Source of the DNA: an uncultured Halieaceae bacterium
GTDB lineage: Bacteria > Pseudomonadota > Gammaproteobacteria > Pseudomonadales > Halieaceae
DNA: 42,234 nt
Direction: 5' to 3'
NCBI GenBank assembly: GCA_913052635.1
Contig: CAJXDE010000005.1
Coordinates: 1 to 42,234, forward strand
The position numbers were made by a program, and so were the translations under genes. The first letter of the stretch is position 1. Each line of letters opens with the position of its first letter. Shown here one piece after another: positions 8,758-15,833 of this stretch. A model generated the notes under the pieces. It saw only the letters and a program-made list of their open reading frames with translations. It was not told where the DNA came from and did no database searches.

Positions 8758-10017
8758 GTGAAGTCAGCAGAGTCGCGAGTCGAGTCGCTGAGCCCATTAT
8801 TGTTAGGCTTGCCAATAGGCTTGATGCTGCTCAACTTATTGCTTCGGCAGGCCGATGCTTTCCCCTCTGAGCTCAGCGACGAGGTCAATTGGTTAGGGCT
8901 AATGCAGCTAATGGAGGGAGGATTTGACCCTCCGGTTTCAGGACCACTGTTTGTCTATGTTATGCAAACGGTGCACGAGCATCTGTCCTTCGGTTTGCCT
9001 GCCATTCTCGATTCCGTCGCCATATTGGGTAGCGGCCTGACCATTGCACTCGTGCTTTCGGGGTATCGGTACCATCTGCCCAATACAGCCTTGATTAAAA
9101 GTGCTGCCATAATGCTGCTCGTCACTAGCTATTTCTTAGCGCCCGCATTGGAAGCTCGTCCCCAGCAACTGGGTATTGCACTGGCTTTCCTCATCTGCCT
9201 GCAAGCTACATCTCAACCTCAGACATCGACCGGCTGTTTGCTGGCTGCGTTGCTTCCTTTAGCGTTCTGGCATGTGCTGTCCTTTTTTGTCGCGATAGCT
9301 TATCTGAGCGTTTGGAAGCTGACTCTCTGGCGGCTTGGTAGCTTGAGGGGTGGAGCAATACTCCTTTGGTTCGTGCTTGCCTCATCTCTTTTGGTGTCGC
9401 TCATTGGGTCTCGCGCTTATCGCTCTCTGCTAGAAGATGTGCTCGCTAACCACTTACCTGACCAGTTCACACTCGCGCTGTTGATTATTTCCTCTGTCTT
9501 GCTGGCGACCTGCTTCTGCGCAGTCCCTGTGAGGCTTTGGAAAAAAGTCAGAGCGCTGTGCCTTTCTCATATAAATGTTGTCGTGGCGATCATTTTTTTA
9601 CTGAGCGCCACGGCGTTGATTTTGCAGTGGCGACTGCTGCCTAGCACGGCCTTACAGGATTACGGTGGCTCCGCGGTAATTTTTTGCATGTGGCATGCTG
9701 GCAACGTGGGGTTTTGTTTCTGTTACATGCTGGGCCTTAAGCTCTGCCTCACGGGAGAGGTCAAGGGGCTGCAGGCATTCGTCATTGGATCTCTAATATT
9801 GCTGGTTTTGGCATCCTTCGCCTTGCTCGCGTCGTTCTTCTTGGCCCATGTGAACTGGATGATAAGAATCCTTTATTTTTGGGTTCCCTTTGCTGCGCCA
9901 TTAAGCGCACTTGGGTTGGGAAAGTTACTTTCTCATGCCGGTAAATTCCGCCATTTCATCCTCGTTTGCCTTTTTATGGCTAGCCTCAGTCATGTTGTTA
10001 GATTGTCAATACTTTGA
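8758..10017 (+). CDS. Polytopic integral membrane protein of unknown function (possible GT-C-fold glycosyltransferase)
   Basis: 419 aa with about 10 or more hydrophobic segments; acidic pair near the first loop (SDEVNW) and an EARPQQLGIAL motif resemble GT-C membrane glycosyltransferases. GTG start. Confidence 0.6.
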   Translation: MKSAESRVESLSPLLLGLPIGLMLLNLLLRQADAFPSELSDEVNWLGLMQLMEGGFDPPVSGPLFVYVMQTVHEHLSFGLPAILDSVAILGSGLTIALVLSGYRYHLPNTALIKSAAIMLLVTSYFLAPALEARPQQLGIALAFLICLQATSQPQTSTGCLLAALLPLAFWHVLSFFVAIAYLSVWKLTLWRLGSLRGGAILLWFVLASSLLVSLIGSRAYRSLLEDVLANHLPDQFTLALLIISSVLLATCFCAVPVRLWKKVRALCLSHINVVVAIIFLLSATALILQWRLLPSTALQDYGGSAVIFCMWHAGNVGFCFCYMLGLKLCLTGEVKGLQAFVIGSLILLVLASFALLASFFLAHVNWMIRILYFWVPFAAPLSALGLGKLLSHAGKFRHFILVCLFMASLSHVVRLSIL

Positions 10018-10028
10018 ATTTGGGAGCC

Positions 10029-11075
10029 CTATTGCATTTTGAGGGGCGCAGTCTCATCAGCGCGGAGGTCCATGGCGACCAGATTTTTACCGATAGTCGC
10101 GCCGCGCATCATCTCGCTATAGGCCCAGCCGGCATTGGGCAGGCCCTCGGTAATGTTCTCCAAAACAGTGATCTCACCCGCCCGGACCCAATCGTGAAGC
10201 TGCTCAGAGGCCGCCGGCACTTTATCCATGTAGGTATAGAGCAGGAAGCCTCTCATGGTGAGTTCTTTCTCCACCAGTTTCCACATGTTGTAAATCGGGG
10301 TTGGATTATCCTGATCGTTATAGTCGCTGATCATGCCGCAGCCAATCACACGGCCAAACGTGTTCATACATGCGAGTGCCGCGTTCAGTGTCGTGCCCCC
10401 GACATTGTCGAAATAGACGTCGACGCCCTCGGGGCGGGCTTGCGAAATGGCGGTAGCGAGATCACCGCAGGTCTTGTAATTCAATGCTGCATCGGCGCCC
10501 AATGTTTTTGTCACCAGCTCAGCCTTTTCGTCACTGCCAACGATGCCAACGACGTTGCAGCCGCGCAATTTGGCGATCTGGGTGGCCATAGAACCGGTAG
10601 CGCCGGCTGCTGCACTAATGAGCACGGTTTCTCCCATTTTGATCTTGCCAATTTCGTGGAGGCCGACGTACGCCGTGTGGCCTGAGCCGCCCAGCCCGCC
10701 GGAGTAGTAGGAGAGGGGTATGTCGGGCTCGGGTGACAGCTTGGAGAGCAGCACCGTATTGGCATCGCTGAGCGAATAATCCTCCCAGTGATGTAGGCCA
10801 AAAATCAGATCGCCGGCTTCAAAGCCCGCAAGGTGAGATTCAACGACCCGGGCAACCGAGGGTCCACGAATGGCGCCGCCAAGCGGGATCGGCTCAAAGT
10901 AGTTCGCTTTGCCATCTAGCCAGCCCCGGATCGCGGCCTCCAAAGAGAAAAATAGGTTGCGGACCAGCATCTGCCCTTCACTTGGCTGGGCGATAGAGCA
11001 CTCGACCAAATCGAAATCTTCCGGCAACGGTATGCCTTGTGGGTGGCGTTTTAAGACGATCTGGCGGTTGAGCAT
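10029..11075 (-). CDS. NADP-dependent oxidoreductase, zinc-independent MDR family (CurA/PTGR-like)
   Basis: Start at MLNRQIVLKRHPQG; VLISAAAGATGSMATQIAKLRGCNVVGIVGSDEKAELV...GVDVYFDNVGG...RVIGCGMISDYN is typical of the leukotriene B4 dehydrogenase/PTGR-like group. Confidence 0.9.
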   Translation of the reverse strand: MLNRQIVLKRHPQGIPLPEDFDLVECSIAQPSEGQMLVRNLFFSLEAAIRGWLDGKANYFEPIPLGGAIRGPSVARVVESHLAGFEAGDLIFGLHHWEDYSLSDANTVLLSKLSPEPDIPLSYYSGGLGGSGHTAYVGLHEIGKIKMGETVLISAAAGATGSMATQIAKLRGCNVVGIVGSDEKAELVTKTLGADAALNYKTCGDLATAISQARPEGVDVYFDNVGGTTLNAALACMNTFGRVIGCGMISDYNDQDNPTPIYNMWKLVEKELTMRGFLLYTYMDKVPAASEQLHDWVRAGEITVLENITEGLPNAGWAYSEMMRGATIGKNLVAMDLRADETAPLKMQ

Positions 11076-11211
11076 TCTGTGCTCCTTGAGTGGCGTTTCA
11101 GCTGGAGTTCGCACGATGGCGCAGAGACGTTATATTGTCACGGTTGGCAGAGACGATGCCATGTCGGTGCTTCGATAACACAGTGCGTTAATAAAAAAGT
11201 GCGTCGCTAAC

Positions 11212-12585
11212 ATGAACAAACCGCAGCTCGAAATTCCCGTCCTGAACATCCCGGTCCACCCCGAGACAATGGATGGTCGAGACCCGACTTTACTGCGGGG
11301 CGATACCATTTCAGGTGATCGATACTACTCAGCAGAGTTTGCGAGCGCCGAATGGAAGCACATGTGGACCAAGATCTGGCATGTGGCGGGGCGACTGGTG
11401 GAGCTCGAGGAGCCCGGCGATTTTGTGGTGCACGACTTCATGGGGCAGTCGGTGATCTGTGCGAAGCAAGAGGATGGGTCTATTCGGGCTTTCTACAACG
11501 TCTGTCAGCATCGCGCGCTGCGACTGGTGGAGGAAAGTTCGTCGGTTAAAGACTTTCATTGTCGTTATCACGGTTGGGTGTGGGGCATCGACGGTGTGTT
11601 GAAATCGGTGCAGGACCCCGAGAACTTCTCGCAGGGCGACCCCCGCGGAAAGCTTAAGCTCAAGGAATTGCGGTGCGACACCTGGGGCGGCTTTGTTTGG
11701 TACAGCTTCAGTGATGACAGCCCGGGGCTTATGGATTACCTGCACCCGTTACCCGAGATTTATAAAAACTATCCCATGGAGACGGCAGTCAGGATCTTTG
11801 CCCGCAAGATTCGCCTCAACACTAACTGGAAGTTCGCGTCGGTCAACTTCAGTGAGTCGTACCACACGCGCACTGCACACCCGCAGGTGCCACCGTGGAT
11901 TGATCAGGACTACTGGAGCGCGCGGTCGGAGATTTGGCCCAACGGGCATGGACGGACGGTGCAGCCGATGCGCCCGAGCCTGCGCGATCGGCTACCCGAA
12001 GGCGAGCCACACCCCTTTGATGACATTCTCCGCATGTGGGATATCGACCCTGACGGCTACCCGGACTTTGAAGCCAAAGCGATTCAGGGCTGGATGGACC
12101 TCAAGGAGGCTAAGCGAAAGCATTGGAAGGAAAAGGGCTACCTGCACTACGAGCACATGAACGACGAGGAGCTCACCGACAGTCCGCACACGGTTATTTT
12201 TCCGAACGTGACGATTTCTTTTCTGCCTGACAACCTGATTTTTTTTCGCACTGAGCCTGACCCAAAAGACCCCGCTAAATGCACCTTCGACCTATGGTGC
12301 ATGGCGTTCCCTGTTGAGGGGCAGGCCGAGGCCCACGGCATCATGACCCAAGGGCTGTTCCCGGTGACCGAATGCGAATCAGAAACCCTAGATTTTGATG
12401 GCGGGCAGGGAATTCCTGAAATCGTGGACTCGATCGTGTGGCAGGACATGATGCTCTCAGAGGCGCAGCAGAATGGCTGGGAGTCGAGAGGCTTCGACGA
12501 TTACTATTTGGCTGATCAGGAGTCGCGGGTGCGTTATTTTCATGAGGTGCTGAACGATTACCTCGCGGGTTGCAAGGGGGGCTAA
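11212..12585 (+). CDS. Rieske [2Fe-2S] ring-hydroxylating oxygenase alpha subunit
   Basis: CQHRALRLVEESSSVKDFHCRYHGW (CxH...CxxH Rieske motif) and NFSESYHTRTAHP mononuclear iron motif. Confidence 0.95.
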   Translation: MNKPQLEIPVLNIPVHPETMDGRDPTLLRGDTISGDRYYSAEFASAEWKHMWTKIWHVAGRLVELEEPGDFVVHDFMGQSVICAKQEDGSIRAFYNVCQHRALRLVEESSSVKDFHCRYHGWVWGIDGVLKSVQDPENFSQGDPRGKLKLKELRCDTWGGFVWYSFSDDSPGLMDYLHPLPEIYKNYPMETAVRIFARKIRLNTNWKFASVNFSESYHTRTAHPQVPPWIDQDYWSARSEIWPNGHGRTVQPMRPSLRDRLPEGEPHPFDDILRMWDIDPDGYPDFEAKAIQGWMDLKEAKRKHWKEKGYLHYEHMNDEELTDSPHTVIFPNVTISFLPDNLIFFRTEPDPKDPAKCTFDLWCMAFPVEGQAEAHGIMTQGLFPVTECESETLDFDGGQGIPEIVDSIVWQDMMLSEAQQNGWESRGFDDYYLADQESRVRYFHEVLNDYLAGCKGG

Positions 12586-12701
12586 CGAGCGCCTGAGGCT
12601 GATGCCGTTGCTGTAGGGTTGGTTGCTAGCCCTCCTGTGCGGGCCACAACGATTGGCGATCTCAATGAGCATTAGAAAAAGTATGAGGAGTATGGGCGGC
12701 A

Positions 12702-13262
12702 ATGAAACGAGCAGTATGGTTAGCCACGCTGATGTGGTGCTGGATGGGGACGATGTCTGTGCAGGCGAATGATCACGACGTGGCCGAGATGTTGGCTAAG
12801 CACGAGATTGAGTATCTCCAGAGACTCTATGCCCGAGCCACGGATCAAATCGGCACCAATGTGCCGGAGAACATCGAAGCCGGCCGAGCGGTCTACCACA
12901 GGATCTTCACTCAGGATGCCACGATTCGCGCCAGTGACCCCACCAGCGCGGAGTTCCGGGTGGTCGGCCCCGATGAGTGGGTGAAGGTGGTGGACGGCGC
13001 GCTCTCGGTATTCGATTCCACGCAGCACCTGCTGGGCACCCAGATTGTGGAGCTCGACAGCTTGCCCGATGCCGACGGAAAAGGCGGTGAGGGCAAGATG
13101 AGTAGCTTTCTGCAAGCGTGGCACCAAGATTATGATCGTGTGATCGATATCTATTTGGGTACTTACTACAGCAAAGTCCGTTACACCCAGGGCATCGGCT
13201 GGCAGATTTATGACATGCGTCTCGAGAAGGTGGCTGGCGAAGTCATTGATAAGCGGCCGTAA
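12702..13262 (+). CDS. SnoaL/NTF2-like protein with predicted signal peptide
   Basis: MKRAVWLATLMWCWMGTMSVQA-ND signal-peptide-like N-terminus; EIEYLQRLYARATDQ...YHRIFTQDATIRAS...GWQIYDMRLEK resembles NTF2-like domains. Confidence 0.7.
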   Translation: MKRAVWLATLMWCWMGTMSVQANDHDVAEMLAKHEIEYLQRLYARATDQIGTNVPENIEAGRAVYHRIFTQDATIRASDPTSAEFRVVGPDEWVKVVDGALSVFDSTQHLLGTQIVELDSLPDADGKGGEGKMSSFLQAWHQDYDRVIDIYLGTYYSKVRYTQGIGWQIYDMRLEKVAGEVIDKRP

Positions 13263-13301
13263 GCTGTCTGGACAGCAGATATTTGATTAGCTGGAGAGAT
13301 A

Positions 13302-14636
13302 ATGAACGCAGCAAACCCCGTGATCCTTGAACGCGCATTGACCCGGCCACCCAGAGAGGCTGAGCTGCAGCTGCGCGGTGACTCTGTAGGCAGTGACCGC
13401 TATACCTGCGGAGGCTACTTGCAGCGCGAGTACCAAAAGGTATGGCACACCGTCTGGAATATCGGTGGGGTGGCGTATCAAATGCCGGAGCCCGGTGACT
13501 ACCTCACTACCGAGCTGGGGATCGACTCCATCATCCTGGTTCGCCAGGAGGATGGTTCGGTCAAAGCGTTTTTTAACTCCTGCCCGCATCGTGGCACCCG
13601 TATCACTGAGGCAGAGGATGGGCACGTGCAGGAATTCTCCTGCCCCTATCACGGCTGGACCTTTGACCGCGCGGGGGTGGTGACTTCAGTACCCGATGAA
13701 GAGGATTTTGCGGAGAGTCCCTGCGGTAAAGCCCGACTGAAGGAAATGCGCTGCGAGGAACGATTCGGGTTGATCTGGTACAACTTCGATCTCGATGCGC
13801 CGACGTTGGATGCCAGCCTGGGCGAGACGATTTGTCGTGAGCTCGAGTCACACCGGATCGAGGACATGCTCCGAGTGCTGGATATGACCGCCGAGACCCA
13901 CAGTAATTGGAAGATCATCACCGATAACTTTAACGAGGCCTACCACGTCAAAGTGCTACATCCCGAGCTGATCCCCTATGTCGCGGCAGACTACGAGGAT
14001 TGCCAGTTCGATTGTCTCCCTAATGGCCACAATCGCGGATGGTTCCCCTCGTTTATGCCCTCTGTGCAATACGGTAGCGACATCATCGGTGAGCCGTTAA
14101 AAAGTATGGCTGCCGCTTGGGAGGTGAACAGCGACGATTACGTGGGCCGCGATACCTGGCAGCAGCTGCGGGTGGATATTCAGGCCGCCAAGCGCGAACA
14201 CGGTGAGAGGCAGGGCTACGTTCATTACGGCTATCGTGCGGATTACCAGCTCACGGACTATGTGATTTACAACTTGTTTCCCAACAATGTGATTACGGTG
14301 GGCCCGGATGGCGTGCAACTGTTGCGCCCGCGCCCGCACCCGACGGATCCTACGCAGTGTCTCTTCGACCATTGGTGGTTGGTGAATCGTGTCGAAGGAC
14401 AAGAGATGACACCGTCGCCGGCGGGTGGGCCAGACCTGCCGGTTGCCGACGCGCCCCATGAGCATATTCAGTATGGCGAGAAGACGCTGGGTACCACGGC
14501 CGATCAAGACCTGAGCATCGCCGAGATGCAGCAGAAAGGTCTGGCATCAGCGGGGTATCAGGGGTACTGGATGCCCAATCAAGAGCGTCGGGTGCAGGCC
14601 TTTCACGAGCACCTGAACGATTTGATGTCCGACTGA
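13302..14636 (+). CDS. Rieske [2Fe-2S] ring-hydroxylating oxygenase alpha subunit (second copy)
   Basis: CPHRGTRITEAEDGHVQEFSCPYHGW Rieske motif; NFNEAYHVKVLHPEL catalytic iron motif. Confidence 0.95.
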   Translation: MNAANPVILERALTRPPREAELQLRGDSVGSDRYTCGGYLQREYQKVWHTVWNIGGVAYQMPEPGDYLTTELGIDSIILVRQEDGSVKAFFNSCPHRGTRITEAEDGHVQEFSCPYHGWTFDRAGVVTSVPDEEDFAESPCGKARLKEMRCEERFGLIWYNFDLDAPTLDASLGETICRELESHRIEDMLRVLDMTAETHSNWKIITDNFNEAYHVKVLHPELIPYVAADYEDCQFDCLPNGHNRGWFPSFMPSVQYGSDIIGEPLKSMAAAWEVNSDDYVGRDTWQQLRVDIQAAKREHGERQGYVHYGYRADYQLTDYVIYNLFPNNVITVGPDGVQLLRPRPHPTDPTQCLFDHWWLVNRVEGQEMTPSPAGGPDLPVADAPHEHIQYGEKTLGTTADQDLSIAEMQQKGLASAGYQGYWMPNQERRVQAFHEHLNDLMSD

Positions 14637-14696
14637 CCATGTCGCAGCGGTCCCCGTCTTGCAGCATTGTTGCTGTTTTCCGTTGAGTCGAGATAG

Positions 14697-15815
14697 ATGA
14701 CGAGTCCTCAAGCTGGTGACGCTGCCGATTGGGGCCCGGGGGCGGGCGCGTGGGAGGCGTGGTCTCGCACCGTGATACAAAATCGTCTCGCGCAACACGC
14801 GCGGGGTATCGATCGGGCGGACGAGGCTCTTCTGCAAGAGGCTTATCAGGGCGACGGCACCGTTGATTATGGTTCACTACAAGGCTCGGCGGCGGAGTTT
14901 GCGGCAGCGATTGCGGCGATGCACGACGGCGCGCCCATGTCCTCGCACCGCACCAGCAATATGTGGATTGTGATTGGAGGTCACAGTGCCATGAGCGAAA
15001 GCTATGTGATGGCCTGGGTGACCCTGCCTACCGACGGTGATTCCCTGCCGCACCTGGTAGGGGGCCGGTACCTCGATCGGCATAGCTACAAGCACGATAA
15101 CTGGCGCATGCAACACCGGCACTACGTGCTGGACTGGATTACCCAATTTCCCTCACCCCAGCCCGCAGCGGCCCGACCGGCGTTTGCGCCCCAGACTTTC
15201 GGCCCCCAGGGAGCGCACTTCCCGTGGGACGCGGGCAGTGCTCTGATGGCAGCACATGCAAGCTCAAACACACCGATGAAGGAGAGTGCTCCGATGGATC
15301 AAACCCAAGCGCTTGAAGAAGTGATCGCACAACAGGCGATAGCAGAACTGGGCTGTCGTTACGCGCGCGGCGTTGACCGGGGTGACCCCGAGATCATCCG
15401 TTCTGCGTTTCACGATGATGCCGCTATTGTGTCCGGTGCCTTCAACGGCCCTGCTGTGGAGTTTGCCACTGCGATTGGCGAGCTGCTCGATGAGACTTCG
15501 GTACGGGTTGCCCACACGGTGACGAATCACTGGATCGACATTGATGGGGACCATGCGGTGGGAGAGAGTTACGTAGTTGCTTTTCAGGGCACCAAAGGTG
15601 ACTCGCCTCAGGATGTGATGACGGGCGGGCGTTATATCGATCGTTATGAGCGCCGCAGTGATGAGTGGAAGATCAGCCACAGGACCTTTGTGATGGATTG
15701 GACGACCTCTGCCGATTCCAAAGACCTGATGGGGTTGGGCATGTTCGAGGACATGGTGAAGGGCGAGCGGGGCAAGGGTGACCCGGTTTACGCGTTTTGG
15801 CAGGCGGCGGTCTAA
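14697..15815 (+). CDS. Tandem two-domain SnoaL/NTF2-like protein
   Basis: Two similar domains: ...VIQNRLAQHARGIDRADEALLQEAYQGDGTVDYGSLQGSAAEFAAAI... and ...IAQQAIAELGCRYARGVDRGDPEIIRSAFHDDAAIVSGAFNGPAVEFATAI..., joined by a Pro/Ala-rich linker. Confidence 0.8.
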   Translation: MTSPQAGDAADWGPGAGAWEAWSRTVIQNRLAQHARGIDRADEALLQEAYQGDGTVDYGSLQGSAAEFAAAIAAMHDGAPMSSHRTSNMWIVIGGHSAMSESYVMAWVTLPTDGDSLPHLVGGRYLDRHSYKHDNWRMQHRHYVLDWITQFPSPQPAAARPAFAPQTFGPQGAHFPWDAGSALMAAHASSNTPMKESAPMDQTQALEEVIAQQAIAELGCRYARGVDRGDPEIIRSAFHDDAAIVSGAFNGPAVEFATAIGELLDETSVRVAHTVTNHWIDIDGDHAVGESYVVAFQGTKGDSPQDVMTGGRYIDRYERRSDEWKISHRTFVMDWTTSADSKDLMGLGMFEDMVKGERGKGDPVYAFWQAAV

Positions 15816-15833
15816 TCCTCTCTTCTTTTAGCT

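Noticed and set aside
8172-8888. Minus-strand 238-aa ORF across the tRNA locus (and 8354-8563, containing RPERFELPTPRFEAWCSIQLSYGRR)
   Set aside because: This peptide is the well-known spurious translation antisense to tRNA genes; the tRNA and terminator explain the sequence.
10014-10685. 223-aa plus-strand ORF
   Set aside because: Fully antisense to the well-supported MDR oxidoreductase gene; His/Ala-rich composition typical of shadow ORFs.
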